DNA of 64,000 nucleotides. Origin: [Clostridium] hylemonae DSM 15053 (lineage in GTDB: Bacteria > Bacillota > Clostridia > Lachnospirales > Lachnospiraceae). The notes under the pieces are model-generated. The model did not search any database. It was not told where the DNA came from and saw only the letters and a list, made by a program, of their open reading frames with translations. This document shows positions 18,607 to 31,734 of the stretch, piece after piece. Positions within the stretch are counted from its first letter, which is position 1. Each line of letters starts with the position of its first letter. The position numbers were made by a program, and so were the translations under genes. Where the stretch lies: contig NZ_CP036524.1 of assembly GCF_008281175.1 (NCBI RefSeq), forward strand, positions 3,410,001 to 3,474,000, in the 5' to 3' direction.

Positions 18607-18635
18607 ATTATATTATCTTGTATAGAAAAAGTCAA
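18607..18635 (-). promoter_or_regulatory. Predicted promoter of the M24 peptidase gene
   Basis: On the minus strand TTGACT (18635-18630), a 17-bp spacer and a perfect TATAAT (18612-18607) are placed right after the stop of the FeoB-associated gene. Confidence 0.75.
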
Positions 18636-18636
18636 T

Positions 18637-18819
18637 CTACTTCCTTTCATCCGCGGACTTCATCCCGCAGCTGTGGGCACATCCGCTGCAGCCGCATCCG
18701 CAGGAGCCACCCGCCTTTTTCTTCTTCCACATACTGCGGACGATAAGGGCAACGATACCGAGTACGATAAGCCCTACTGCTGCCGTTGAAACAACGCTGC
18801 TGATTGCTGCCAATGCCAT
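18637..18819 (-). CDS. FeoB-associated Cys-rich membrane protein
   Basis: This 60-residue protein has one N-terminal helix (about 10-28), a basic stretch WKKKKAGG and a cysteine-rich tail, SCGCGCSGCAHSC. Small proteins of this type regularly follow feoB in Firmicutes and are thought to help ferrous iron transport, though their mechanism is unknown. It starts 20 bp after feoB and is the last gene of the feo operon. Confidence 0.88.
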   Translation of the reverse strand: MALAAISSVVSTAAVGLIVLGIVALIVRSMWKKKKAGGSCGCGCSGCAHSCGMKSADERK

Positions 18820-18839
18820 AATATCACCTTCTTTTTTGT

Positions 18840-21029
18840 CTATGCTTTTGCCCTGCGGGCATTTACGCTTGATACATTCACTTTCAATGAAGAACTTTCC
18901 TTATACGGCCTGAATAACAGGTACAAAAAGCCGATCAGTACGATCACCGCTGCGGCTGTGCCGATTCCGAATCCGCCGCCTGTGAACAGGCTGCCGAACT
19001 GGTACACACAGAGTGAGACCGCATAGGCAAGTATCGTCTGGTATCCGATGGCGAACCAGAACCATTTTGCATTGTTCATCTCACGCTTGATCGCTCCCAT
19101 CGCCGCAAAGCAAGGAGCGCACAGTAGATTGAATACGAGGAAGGAATATGCCGCTACAGCGGTCATGCTCGCCGCAAGCGTTCCCCATACTTCTGCTCCG
19201 TTTTCCGCCACTTCTGCAAAGCCGTAAAGAATGCCAAATGTTCCCACAACGTTTTCCTTCGCTACAAGTCCGGTGATCGCGGCGACCGCTGACTTCCAGT
19301 CTCCCCATCCGAGAGGAACAAAGAGCCATGCAAGGCCTCTGCCGATACTTGCAAGCAGACCGTCACTCAAATCTTCAACCATTCCGAAATGTCCGTCTAC
19401 AAACCCAAAGCTGGATGTGAACCATATAAATATAGTGGACAGTAAAATGATAGTTCCTGCTTTTTTGATAAAGGACCATCCGCGTTCCCACATACTTCTG
19501 AGCACGTTGCTAACAGTAGGCATATGATAAGCCGGAAGTTCCATTACAAACGGCGCCGGGTCTCCGGCAAACATTTTCGTCTTTTTCAGTATGATACCTG
19601 AACAGATAATTGCCGCTATGCCGACAAAATAAGCGCTCGGCGCAACCCAGGACGCCCCGCCGAACAGCGCTCCCGCGATAAGGGCTATGATAGGAAGCTT
19701 TGCTCCGCACGGAATAAACGTAGTTGTCATGATCGTCATCTTGCGGTCACGGTCATTTTCGATCGTCCTCGACGCCATAATGCCGGGCACGCCGCATCCG
19801 GTGCCGATGAGCATCGGAATAAATGACTTTCCGGAAAGACCGAATTTACGGAAGATCCTGTCCATGATAAACGCGACTCTCGCCATATAACCGCATGCCT
19901 CCAGAAACGCGAGGAATATAAAGAGCACGAGCATCTGCGGCACGAATCCAAGGACGGCTCCTACACCTGCTATGATACCATCCAGGATGAGACTCTGCAA
20001 CCACGGCGCACAATTGACCACGCTTAGACCATTCTCCACGATGACCGGTATGCCCGGCACGTCGACGAGTCCGAACAGCTTCCATCCCTCGCCGAATACG
20101 CCGTCATTTGCCCAGTCTGTCGCCCATGTTCCGACCGTTGACACGGACACGTAATATACAAGCCACATTACAACCGCAAATATCGGCAGCGCGAGCCATC
20201 GATTCGTCACGACCCGGTCTATCTTGTCGGATGTTGTGAGTTTCTCTTTGTTCGCTTTTTTAAGACTCTCGCCTATGATGGAAGTTATGTAATTATACCG
20301 CTCATTTGTTATGATACTCTCCGAATCATCGTCCATGTCCTTCTCGGCCTTTTCGATAACTGCAGACACATCCGGCGCATGCTTCATCTGTTCCGCGATC
20401 TTGTCATCCCGCTCAAACAGCTTTACCGCATAGAACCGTTTCTGCTCCTCTGGTATATCACCGTCAAGCATCGTCTCGATCTCATCCAGAACAGCCTCAA
20501 CTTCCTGTGAAAACTCATGCACAGGCGCCACCGCCTGTTTTGCCTGCGCGGCTTTCACAGCCTTTCCGGCCGCCTCTTCGATTCCTTCGCCCTTCAGCGC
20601 GGAGACCGCCACGACTGTACATCCAAGCTTTTCTCCCAGTTTTCTTGTATCAATGACGTCGCCCGATTTTTTTACCACATCCATCATGTTGACCGCCATC
20701 ACTACAGGAATACCGAGTTCCATGAGCTGTGTCGTCAGATACAGGTTACGTTCCAGGTTCGTGCCGTCCACAATATTTAAAATTGCATCCGGCCGCTCTG
20801 TAATGAGATAGTTTCTCGCAACTACTTCCTCCAGCGTATACGGCGACAGGGAATAGATCCCCGGCAGATCCATGATCACTGCTTCCTTATTGCTCTTAAG
20901 TTTTCCTTCCTTCTTTTCAACAGTGACCCCCGGCCAGTTACCCACGAACTGGTTGGAACCGGTCAGTGCGTTAAACAAAGTTGTCTTGCCGCTGTTTGGA
21001 TTGCCGGCAAGTGCTATCTTGATTCCCAT
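18840..21029 (-). CDS. feoB: Ferrous iron transporter FeoB
   Basis: The protein has 729 residues. The N-terminal G domain shows G1 GNPNSGKTT, G3 DLPGIYSLSPY, G4 NMMD and G5 SALKGEG. A helical guanine-dissociation-inhibitor-like region follows (to about 290), then a membrane part with two Gate motifs (around GTGCGVPGIMASRT and the later KENVVGTFG region). It imports Fe2+ across the cytoplasmic membrane. It is preceded by two FeoA genes and a Fur-type gene, and the whole unit has a Fur box at its promoter. Confidence 0.97.
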   Translation of the reverse strand: MGIKIALAGNPNSGKTTLFNALTGSNQFVGNWPGVTVEKKEGKLKSNKEAVIMDLPGIYSLSPYTLEEVVARNYLITERPDAILNIVDGTNLERNLYLTTQLMELGIPVVMAVNMMDVVKKSGDVIDTRKLGEKLGCTVVAVSALKGEGIEEAAGKAVKAAQAKQAVAPVHEFSQEVEAVLDEIETMLDGDIPEEQKRFYAVKLFERDDKIAEQMKHAPDVSAVIEKAEKDMDDDSESIITNERYNYITSIIGESLKKANKEKLTTSDKIDRVVTNRWLALPIFAVVMWLVYYVSVSTVGTWATDWANDGVFGEGWKLFGLVDVPGIPVIVENGLSVVNCAPWLQSLILDGIIAGVGAVLGFVPQMLVLFIFLAFLEACGYMARVAFIMDRIFRKFGLSGKSFIPMLIGTGCGVPGIMASRTIENDRDRKMTIMTTTFIPCGAKLPIIALIAGALFGGASWVAPSAYFVGIAAIICSGIILKKTKMFAGDPAPFVMELPAYHMPTVSNVLRSMWERGWSFIKKAGTIILLSTIFIWFTSSFGFVDGHFGMVEDLSDGLLASIGRGLAWLFVPLGWGDWKSAVAAITGLVAKENVVGTFGILYGFAEVAENGAEVWGTLAASMTAVAAYSFLVFNLLCAPCFAAMGAIKREMNNAKWFWFAIGYQTILAYAVSLCVYQFGSLFTGGGFGIGTAAAVIVLIGFLYLLFRPYKESSSLKVNVSSVNARRAKA

Positions 21030-21079
21030 CTCTATTCCTCCTGTAATGTCTTATTCACGAGCATCTTCTCTGTGACTCT

Positions 21080-21301
21080 CTAATTTACCTCGATCATCTC
21101 TGCGTCTGCTTTGCGCAGGGACAATTCATAACCACGGACGGTAACTTCGACCGGGTCGCCCAGAGGCGCTACCTTTCTGACAAACACTTCCGTTCCCTTC
21201 GTGATCCCCATATCCATGATCCGCCTTTTGACCGCTCCCTCACCGTGAAGCTTGACGACCGATACGCTTTGATTGCATCCGATATTTCTTAATGTGCGCA
21301 T
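21080..21301 (-). CDS. feoA: FeoA-domain protein (first of two)
   Basis: This 73-residue SH3-like FeoA domain (SVVKLHGEGAVKRRIMDMGITKG, with RIMDMGI at its core, then PLGDPVEVTVRGYELSLRKADA) ends in MIEVN. FeoA is a small cytosolic partner of FeoB. It lies 50 bp upstream of feoB and 14 bp downstream of a second FeoA gene. Confidence 0.93.
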   Translation of the reverse strand: MRTLRNIGCNQSVSVVKLHGEGAVKRRIMDMGITKGTEVFVRKVAPLGDPVEVTVRGYELSLRKADAEMIEVN

Positions 21302-21315
21302 TCCTTTCCTTCCTC

Positions 21316-21528
21316 CTAAACCATGATCTTGTTTGCGATCCCTCTGCTGACCGCGACTCTGGATTCCTTTACCTGTACGATTATGCTGCCTCCGTTCTCC
21401 GAGACTACCTTCACTTCTTCTCCGGTCACAAAACCAAGGCTCTCCAGGAATTTCTTCACTTCATTTTGTCCCCCTACACGTTTGATCGATGCGGTTTCAC
21501 CCGATCCAAGCATTGTCAGTGGCATCAT
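21316..21528 (-). CDS. FeoA-domain protein (second)
   Basis: This FeoA-type protein of about 70 residues (PLTMLGSGETASIKRVGG, FLESLGFVTGEEVKVV, SRVAVSRGIANKIMV) differs from the neighbouring copy. AAGGAG lies 5 nt before ATG 21528 and 8 nt before an adjacent ATG at 21525, so either may be used; a GTG at 21534 overlaps the Shine-Dalgarno and is unlikely. Two separate FeoA proteins ahead of FeoB are common in Clostridia. Confidence 0.9.
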   Translation of the reverse strand: MMPLTMLGSGETASIKRVGGQNEVKKFLESLGFVTGEEVKVVSENGGSIIVQVKESRVAVSRGIANKIMV

Positions 21529-21549
21529 TATCACTCCTTTTTATCCACA

Positions 21550-21792
21550 TTATATCTGCACCGCCATCTCTTTCCTGATCAGATCAAGGTCCTCCAGCAG
21601 CTGTACGGTACGGTATACAGTTGCAATGCCAAGTCTGTTGTCTATCTGCTTTGCGGCAAAATAGATCTCTTTACAGGAAGAATGTTCATTGCTGAGTATG
21701 ACTTCCAGCAGCATCTTTCTCTGGCTCGTGATCCGGTATCCATTTTCTTTCAGGCGGTTTGTTATCTCCTGCAGACGTTCTTCCTGGTTCAT
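21550..21792 (-). CDS. Short Fur-family regulator (DNA-binding domain only)
   Basis: This 80-residue protein matches only the winged-helix half of Fur: NGYRITSQRKMLLEVI, CKEIYFAAKQI and recognition helix GIATVYRTVQLLEDLDLI. Normal Fur proteins have about 140 residues, with a C-terminal dimerization and metal domain rich in H and C; here translation stops right after the winged helix, 12 bp before the next Shine-Dalgarno, and no remnant of the missing half follows. GGAGTGATAAT precedes the ATG at 21792. It is the first gene of the feo operon and sits under a Fur box, so autoregulation is likely. Confidence 0.82.
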   Translation of the reverse strand: MNQEERLQEITNRLKENGYRITSQRKMLLEVILSNEHSSCKEIYFAAKQIDNRLGIATVYRTVQLLEDLDLIRKEMAVQI

Positions 21793-21811
21793 ATTATCAC
21801 TCCGGCATTTC

Positions 21812-21826
21812 TGATATTGATTATCA
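21812..21826. promoter_or_regulatory. Fur box
   Basis: TGATATTGATTATCA matches the 7-1-7 Fur consensus TGATAATnATTATCA at all but one base. It begins a few bases downstream of the predicted start of transcription, a classic position for iron-dependent repression of the fur-feo operon. Confidence 0.85.
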
Positions 21827-21837
21827 TTTACATTGGT

Positions 21838-21866
21838 ATTATATTCCTTATGAGAATCTTTGTCAA
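21838..21866 (-). promoter_or_regulatory. Consensus promoter of the fur-feo operon
   Basis: On the minus strand a perfect TTGACA (21866-21861), a 17-bp spacer and a perfect TATAAT (21843-21838) are present. The predicted start is near 21831, next to the Fur box. Confidence 0.88.
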
Positions 21867-21889
21867 TAACGCAATTGATATTTTTTATC

Positions 21890-21960
21890 AAAAAGAAAAA
21901 AGATGTGAAAACGCCGGTCCCGTACTGCTTTACGCAATCGGGACCGGCGCCTTCACATCT
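21890..21960 (-). terminator. Intrinsic terminator of rpoBC
   Basis: A long stem pairs 21901-21922 with 21939-21960 (GCCGGTCCCG with CGGGACCGGC at its centre). On the minus strand a TTTTTCTTTTT run follows. It lies 13 bp after the rpoC stop. Confidence 0.9.
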
Positions 21961-21972
21961 TATATTATAATA

Positions 21973-25605
<3,633 letters not shown>

Positions 25606-25619
25606 ACAGGCACCCCTTC

Positions 25620-28600
25620 CTATTCTTCATCTAATTCCATTGCAAATTCTTCAGTTTCTTCAAATTCCACGTCGAAGTCGTCTTCCTCTGCCTCTTCTTC
25701 TACATCCACAAGCTCTTCTCCCTGGAATTCCTGCTCTGTATATCCTTTTGCACCGAGATTATCTTCCTCGCGGTAATTTCTGTCTCCTTCTATGAGAGAA
25801 TGGAAGTCCGTCTCACCCATATCCACCGTCTCCATGATCTCAACTTCCGTGTTGTCATCACGCAGCACGCGCACATCCAGGCCAAGTGACTGAAGCTCTT
25901 TCAGCAGTACCTTGAAAGATTCCGGTATGCCTGGTTCCGGGATGTTCTCCCCCTTGATGATCGCCTCATACGTCTTGACACGGCCGATCACATCATCAGA
26001 CTTAACCGTCAGGATCTCCTGCAGTGTGTAGGATGCGCCGTATGCCTCAAGCGCCCACACCTCCATCTCACCGAAACGCTGTCCGCCGAACTGGGCTTTA
26101 CCGCCGAGAGGCTGCTGTGTAACGAGTGAGTAAGGACCTGTAGAACGGGCATGGATCTTATCGTCAACGAGATGATGCAGTTTCAGGTAATGCATGTGTC
26201 CGATCGTGACCGGACTGTCAAAGAACTCTCCGCTTCTTCCGTCACGGAGACGCACCTTGCCGTCTCTTGAGATCGGAACACCCTTCCACAGTTTTCTGTG
26301 TTCACGGTTGTCTGACAGATACTGGAGCACTTCCGGAAGCAGGTCTTCTTTGTGCTTCTTCTCAAATTCTTCCCAGCTCAGATTAACATAATCATTTGCC
26401 AGGTCTAACGTATCCATAATATCAATTTCGTTCGCGCCGTCGAATACTGGTGTCGCTATATTGAAACCGAGCGCTTTCGCCGCCAGTGACAGATGGATCT
26501 CAAGCACCTGCCCGATGTTCATACGGGAAGGCACGCCGAGCGGATTGAGCACGATATCCAGCGGACGTCCGTTCGGAAGGAACGGCATATCCTCAACCGG
26601 AAGCACACGGGAAACAACACCCTTGTTACCGTGACGGCCGGCCATCTTATCGCCGACAGAGATCTTTCTCTTCTGCGCGATGTAGATACGCACCGCCTGA
26701 TTCACGCCAGGGGAGAGTTCATCTCCGTTCTCTCTTGTAAATACTTTCGCGTCTACGACGATACCGTATTCACCGTGCGGCACTTTCAGGGAAGTGTCCC
26801 TTACCTCACGCGCCTTCTCGCCGAAGATCGCGCGCAGCAGTCTCTCCTCTGCCGTCAGTTCCGTCTCTCCCTTCGGAGTAACTTTTCCGACAAGGATATC
26901 TCCCGCACGCACCTCAGCGCCGATGCGGATGATACCTCTTTCATCCAGATTCTTGAGCGCATCGTCGCCGACGCCCGGGATATCACGGGTGATCTCTTCC
27001 GGCCCGAGCTTAGTATCACGGGCTTCCGCCTCATATTCTTCAATGTGGACAGATGTATACACATCGTCCTGCACAAGTCTCTCACTCAGAAGGACAGCAT
27101 CCTCGTAATTGTATCCTTCCCACGTCATAAAGCCGATGAGCGGATTCTTTCCGAGCGCCATCTCTCCGTTTGAAGTTGACGGTCCGTCCGCGATCACGTC
27201 GCCCGCCTCCACACGGTCGCCTTTGAACACGATCGGCCGCTGGTTGTAGCAGTTGCTCTGGTTGCTTCGGAGGAACTTTGTCAGTTTATATCTCTTCAGA
27301 GAGTTGTCATCCTGACGGATAGTGATCTCATTGGAAGTAGAACGCTCTACCACACCGCCTGCCTCGGCCACCATACACACGCCGGAATCGACAGCGGCTT
27401 TTTCTTCCATACCGGTGCCTACCACAGGCGCCTCGGTCATAAGAAGAGGCACAGCCTGACGCTGCATGTTGGACCCCATGAGCGCACGGTTGGCATCGTC
27501 GTTCTCCAGGAACGGGATCAGAGCCGTGGCAACAGAGAATACCATCTTCGGTGACACGTCCATATAGTCAAATCTTGTTCTTTCATATTCCTGTGTCTCT
27601 TCGCGGTAACGGCCGGATACATTCTTATGAACAAAATGTCCCTCGTCGTCCAGCGGTTCATTCGCCTGAGCCACATGGTAATTGTCTTCTTCGTCCGCCG
27701 TCATATACACAACTTTATCCGTCACGACCGGATTATCCGGATCTTCATGACTGATCTCACGGTACGGCGCCTCTACGAATCCGTACTGGTTGATCCTTGC
27801 ATACGTTGCAAGAGAGTTGATAAGACCGATGTTCGGACCTTCAGGCGTCTCGATCGGACACATTCTGCCGTAATGTGAATAGTGAACGTCACGGACCTCA
27901 AATCCGGCGCGGTCTCTGGAAAGACCACCCGGTCCGAGGGCGGACAGACGTCTCTTGTGAGTCAGCTCGCCGAGCGGGTTATTCTGGTCCATGAACTGTG
28001 ACAGCTGTGAGGAACCAAAGAATTCCTTCACGGCAGCTGTGACAGGTTTTATATTTATGAGTGACTGCGGGGATATCCCCTCCAGATCCTGTGTCGTCAT
28101 TCTCTCGCGGACAACTCTTTCAAGCCTTGACAGACCGATCCTGTACTGGTTCTGTAATAATTCTCCGACCGCGCGGATACGTCTGTTTCCAAGGTGGTCG
28201 ATATCATCGTCATTGCCGAGGCCATATTCAAGATGAATATTGTAGTTGATCGAAGCCAGGATGTCTTCCTTTGTTATATGCTTCGGGATCAGATCGTGGA
28301 TATCTCTCTTGATGGCGTCCTTCAGCTCATCGATATCGCCTGCCGTCTCCTCAAGGAGCGTTTCCAGCACCGGATAGTAGACAAGCTCGGTAACCCCTAC
28401 TTCCTTCGGGTCAATGTCAACGACAGAGGCAAGGTCCACCATCATATTGGAGAGCACCTTAATATTGCGCTCCTCGTCCGGTCTTTCGATCCACACGAAC
28501 GGTGCCGCCGCATTCTGGATAGCGTCAGCAGTCTCTCGCGTCACCTTCGTCCCTTTTTCTGCCACGACCTCGCCTGTCAGAGCGCTTTTAACATCCTCTG

Positions 28601-29483
28601 CGAGCACCTGGCCCGTGATCCTGTTTTTCAGGGCAAGCTTTTTATTAAATTTATAGCGTCCGACTTTCGCCAGATCATAACGTCTCGGGTCAAAGAACAT
28701 GCTGGTGATAAGACTCTCCGCGCTGTCCACCGCAAGCGGCTCGCCCGGACGGATCTTCTTGTAAAGCTCCAGCAGTCCTTCCTGATAGTTTGTCGCGGCA
28801 TCCTTTTCAAAGCTGGCAAGGATCTTGGGCTCCTCGCCAAACAGATCCACGATCTCAGGATTTGTACCGATCCCCAGAGCACGCACCAAAACGGTGATCG
28901 GCACCTTTCTCGTTCTGTCTACACGCACATAAAAAACGTCATTGGAATCAGTTTCGTACTCCAGCCATGCACCACGGTTTGGGATCACCGTAGATGAATA
29001 CAGTTTCTTACCTACTTTATCATGCGCGATCGCATAGTAGATTCCGGGTGAACGTACTAACTGGCTGACAATTACACGTTCCGCCCCATTGATAACGAAC
29101 GTTCCTGTACTTGTCATCAGCGGCAGGTCACCCATAAAGATTTCATGCTCATTGATTTCATCGGTTTCCTTGTTGTGAAGACGTACTCTTACTTTCAAAG
29201 GTGCCGCATATGTCGCGTCACGTTCTTTGCATTCTTCGATCGTGTACTTCACATCATCCTCGCACAATGTAAAATCAACAAATTCCAGACTCAGATGGCC
29301 GCTGTAGTCGGCGATCGGTGAAATATCATCAAATACTTCTTTTAATCCTTCATCCAGAAACCACTGGTAGGAATCTTTCTGGACTTCGATCAGATTAGGC
29401 ATCTGAAGAACTTCTTTTTGTCTGGAATAGCTCATGCGTGAACTTTTTCCGCTTTTGATAGGACGAATTCTGTTTTTCTCCAT
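25620..29483 (-). CDS. rpoB: RNA polymerase beta subunit
   Basis: This 1287-residue subunit has all expected blocks. The rifampicin pocket reads [20 protein letters not shown], then [11 protein letters not shown]; residues equivalent to E. coli D516, H526 and S531 are the sensitive types. The tail is strongly acidic ([19 protein letters not shown]). The ATG at 29483 follows AGGAG at a rather long spacing. The gene is preceded by a peptide ABC transporter operon rather than rplJ-rplL, and it has its own promoter. Confidence 0.99.
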   Translation of the reverse strand: MEKNRIRPIKSGKSSRMSYSRQKEVLQMPNLIEVQKDSYQWFLDEGLKEVFDDISPIADYSGHLSLEFVDFTLCEDDVKYTIEECKERDATYAAPLKVRVRLHNKETDEINEHEIFMGDLPLMTSTGTFVINGAERVIVSQLVRSPGIYYAIAHDKVGKKLYSSTVIPNRGAWLEYETDSNDVFYVRVDRTRKVPITVLVRALGIGTNPEIVDLFGEEPKILASFEKDAATNYQEGLLELYKKIRPGEPLAVDSAESLITSMFFDPRRYDLAKVGRYKFNKKLALKNRITGQVLAEDVKSALTGEVVAEKGTKVTRETADAIQNAAAPFVWIERPDEERNIKVLSNMMVDLASVVDIDPKEVGVTELVYYPVLETLLEETAGDIDELKDAIKRDIHDLIPKHITKEDILASINYNIHLEYGLGNDDDIDHLGNRRIRAVGELLQNQYRIGLSRLERVVRERMTTQDLEGISPQSLINIKPVTAAVKEFFGSSQLSQFMDQNNPLGELTHKRRLSALGPGGLSRDRAGFEVRDVHYSHYGRMCPIETPEGPNIGLINSLATYARINQYGFVEAPYREISHEDPDNPVVTDKVVYMTADEEDNYHVAQANEPLDDEGHFVHKNVSGRYREETQEYERTRFDYMDVSPKMVFSVATALIPFLENDDANRALMGSNMQRQAVPLLMTEAPVVGTGMEEKAAVDSGVCMVAEAGGVVERSTSNEITIRQDDNSLKRYKLTKFLRSNQSNCYNQRPIVFKGDRVEAGDVIADGPSTSNGEMALGKNPLIGFMTWEGYNYEDAVLLSERLVQDDVYTSVHIEEYEAEARDTKLGPEEITRDIPGVGDDALKNLDERGIIRIGAEVRAGDILVGKVTPKGETELTAEERLLRAIFGEKAREVRDTSLKVPHGEYGIVVDAKVFTRENGDELSPGVNQAVRIYIAQKRKISVGDKMAGRHGNKGVVSRVLPVEDMPFLPNGRPLDIVLNPLGVPSRMNIGQVLEIHLSLAAKALGFNIATPVFDGANEIDIMDTLDLANDYVNLSWEEFEKKHKEDLLPEVLQYLSDNREHRKLWKGVPISRDGKVRLRDGRSGEFFDSPVTIGHMHYLKLHHLVDDKIHARSTGPYSLVTQQPLGGKAQFGGQRFGEMEVWALEAYGASYTLQEILTVKSDDVIGRVKTYEAIIKGENIPEPGIPESFKVLLKELQSLGLDVRVLRDDNTEVEIMETVDMGETDFHSLIEGDRNYREEDNLGAKGYTEQEFQGEELVDVEEEAEEDDFDVEFEETEEFAMELDEE

Positions 29484-29661
29484 ATTGACGTTTCACTCCT
29501 CATATATTTTTTGGGCGGGCTACGAGTTGCCCATAACATACTGCTGATTCAGTGAAACCGCTTTATTCAAGCCATTTCACGCGATATCATGGCATAACTT
29601 TCCACAATAGCGCATTTTTTACTATAGCACATAGAATTTGAGCTTGTCAACCAAAAACTGT
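29484..29661 (-). other. rpoB leader region
   Basis: About 130 nt of untranslated leader lies between the predicted start of transcription (near 29614) and the rpoB ATG. I see no clear riboswitch, T-box or attenuator in it. Confidence 0.4.
29621..29650 (-). promoter_or_regulatory. Predicted promoter of rpoBC
   Basis: On the minus strand TTGACA (29650-29645), an 18-bp spacer and TATAGT (29626-29621) sit right after the terminator of the peptide transporter operon. Confidence 0.75.
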
Positions 29662-29705
29662 AAAAAAAGCGGCAATGCGCTGATTTTAACCCACATTACC
29701 GCTTC
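29662..29705 (-). terminator. Intrinsic terminator overlapping the end of the OppF-type gene
   Basis: On the minus strand GCGGTAATGTG pairs, with one wobble, with CGCATTGCCGC and is followed by TTTTTTT. The 5' arm includes the last codons of the OppF-type gene (stop at 29686). Confidence 0.8.
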
Positions 29706-30720
29706 TTAAGCCGGCCCCTCCGGGAACCGGACCGGCCGAATCACTTTCTTCCTTATATAAATGGCATGCTGTAAAATGCCCTTTCTCCACTTCCCGAAGC
29801 TTTGGTTCCTCATACCTGCACAGTTCCATTGCCCTTGGGCACCTGCCAAAGAATGGGCATCCGCTTCCCGGACCGATCGGACTTGGCAGTTCTCCCTCCA
29901 GAGGAATCCGTTTTTTTCCCGCCTCGGCTTCAGGATCCGGGATCGGGACCGCCGAGAGAAGCGCCTGTGTATACGGATGCTTTGGATTCCTGCAGAGCAC
30001 GTCCGCCCCGGCGGTCTCGACGATTTTACCAAGATACATGACAGCGGTGCGGTCGGATATATATTTGACCATCGAAAGGTCATGCGCGATAAACATATAC
30101 GTAAGTCCCCGCTCCTTCTGCAGCTTAATGAGCAGATTGACGATCTGTGCCTGGATGGAGACATCGAGCGCCGATATCGGCTCATCACAGACGAGAAGCT
30201 CCGGCTCTACCGCCAGCGCCCTTGCGATCCCGATCCTCTGACGCTGCCCGCCCGAGAACTCATGGACATACCGGTCCATATGTCCGGCCAAAAGCCCGAC
30301 AGTCGTGAGCAGTTCCTTTATCCTATCCGCGCACTGCCTCCCGCTGTCCGCCATTTTATGGGCAAGCATTCCCTCTGCTATGATATCCCTGACTTTCATC
30401 CTCGGATCAAGAGAAGCATAGGGATCCTGAAATATCATCTGCACTTCTTTTGTAAACCTTTGCCGCTCTTTCCCTCTCAGACCGCTAACGTTCCTTCCTT
30501 TATACAGCACTTCCCCCTCTGTGGCATCGTATATCCCCATGCACGTTCTTGCGCACGTTGTCTTTCCGCAGCCGGATTCCCCTACGATGCCGAGCGTCTC
30601 GCCTTTACGGATACAGAACGATACATCGTCCACCGCTTTCAGTATCCCGTTTTTCCCTGTTTTAAAATATTTCTTTAAATGTCTCACTTCCAGCAAACGC
30701 TCTTCCATGATCGTATACAT
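29686..30720 (-). CDS. Peptide/nickel ABC transporter ATPase (OppF/DppF type)
   Basis: The ATPase has about 344 residues: Walker A GESGCGKTT, signature FSGGQRQRIGIARAL, Walker B LVCDEPISALD, and the C-terminal oligopeptide-type extension with a cysteine set (CPFFGRCPRAMELC) that may hold an iron-sulfur cluster. The start is ATG 30720 or ATG 30708; both follow AAAGGCGG and neither spacing is ideal. It is the last gene of a five-gene importer operon. Confidence 0.92.
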   Translation of the reverse strand: MYTIMEERLLEVRHLKKYFKTGKNGILKAVDDVSFCIRKGETLGIVGESGCGKTTCARTCMGIYDATEGEVLYKGRNVSGLRGKERQRFTKEVQMIFQDPYASLDPRMKVRDIIAEGMLAHKMADSGRQCADRIKELLTTVGLLAGHMDRYVHEFSGGQRQRIGIARALAVEPELLVCDEPISALDVSIQAQIVNLLIKLQKERGLTYMFIAHDLSMVKYISDRTAVMYLGKIVETAGADVLCRNPKHPYTQALLSAVPIPDPEAEAGKKRIPLEGELPSPIGPGSGCPFFGRCPRAMELCRYEEPKLREVEKGHFTACHLYKEESDSAGPVPGGAGLRSGNVG

Positions 30721-30731
30721 CCGCCTTTCTT

Positions 30732-31724
30732 CTATTCTCTCCTGCTTTGCGCCATCGGATGGTACAGCCAGCAACTGGCGCGGTGTCCCCGTCCTAACGT
30801 ATAAGCCGGGGGATTCCTGTGTCCGCAAAGGCACATGGCGCTTTCGCAGCGCTCATAAAAGGGGCAGCCCTCCGGCGGATGGATGCTGTCAGGCGGAGCT
30901 CCTTCCACAGGTGTCAGCTCCTGTTCCCCCATATCAAGCCTCGGCACCGCCTTCAGAAGCGCCTTCGTATACGGATGCCCCGGATGATAGAAGATATCCG
31001 AAGCCGTCCCCTCCTCCACCACTTCCCCTGCGTACATCACAATGATCTTATCCGCCATATCAGCCACAATGCCAAGATCATGCGTGATCAGAAGAACCGT
31101 CGTATTCCGTTCACTCTGCAGTTTCTTGAGCAATTGGATAATATCGGCCTGGATGGTGACGTCAAGCGCCGTCGTCGGTTCGTCCGCTATGACGATCTTC
31201 GGGCCGCACACAAGGGCGGCCGCGATCATGACCCGCTGCCGCATTCCTCCTGAAAACTCATGAGGATACTGATGCATCCGCTTCCCGGGTTCGGGTATTC
31301 CGACCATTCCAAGCATGTTTTCCGCTTCCGTCCACGCCTGCTTTCTGTCGGCGCTCCCATGCAGGAGCACGTTTTCCGCTATCTGCCTCCCGATCTTCAT
31401 CGTCGGATTGAGCGCCGCCAGCGCATCCTGAAATATAATAGAACATTCCGCGCCCCTGTATGCCCGCCACTCTTTTTCCGTGTAGTCAAGAATATCCTTT
31501 CCCTTATACCAGATATGACTGTCTGCCTTGATCTCTCCGGGCGGTGTCTGTATAAGGCCCATTATGCTCCTTGCCGTGACAGATTTCCCGCAGCCGGATT
31601 CCCCTACGACAGCCAGCGTCCCTCCTTCATCCGCAGTGAAAGACACTCCTCTTACTGCCTGTACCTCTCCGGCGTAACTATGATATGAAACGCGCAGGTT
31701 CTCCACCTCTAACAGTTTGCTCAT
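30732..31724 (-). CDS. Peptide/nickel ABC transporter ATPase (OppD/DppD type)
   Basis: The ATPase has 330 residues: Walker A GESGCGKSVT, signature FSGGMRQRVMIAAAL, Walker B IVIADEPTTALD, switch LITHDLG, and a C-terminal CPFYERCESAMCLC motif. It pairs with the OppF-type ATPase to drive uptake. It lies 10 bp after the OppC-type permease gene and 11 bp before the OppF-type start. Confidence 0.94.
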   Translation of the reverse strand: MSKLLEVENLRVSYHSYAGEVQAVRGVSFTADEGGTLAVVGESGCGKSVTARSIMGLIQTPPGEIKADSHIWYKGKDILDYTEKEWRAYRGAECSIIFQDALAALNPTMKIGRQIAENVLLHGSADRKQAWTEAENMLGMVGIPEPGKRMHQYPHEFSGGMRQRVMIAAALVCGPKIVIADEPTTALDVTIQADIIQLLKKLQSERNTTVLLITHDLGIVADMADKIIVMYAGEVVEEGTASDIFYHPGHPYTKALLKAVPRLDMGEQELTPVEGAPPDSIHPPEGCPFYERCESAMCLCGHRNPPAYTLGRGHRASCWLYHPMAQSRRE

Positions 31725-31734
31725 CTTGCCACCT

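Noticed and set aside
29484-29661. Riboswitch or L10-type leader before rpoB
   Set aside because: No conserved riboswitch core or ribosomal-protein binding fold was recognisable in the leader of about 130 nt.
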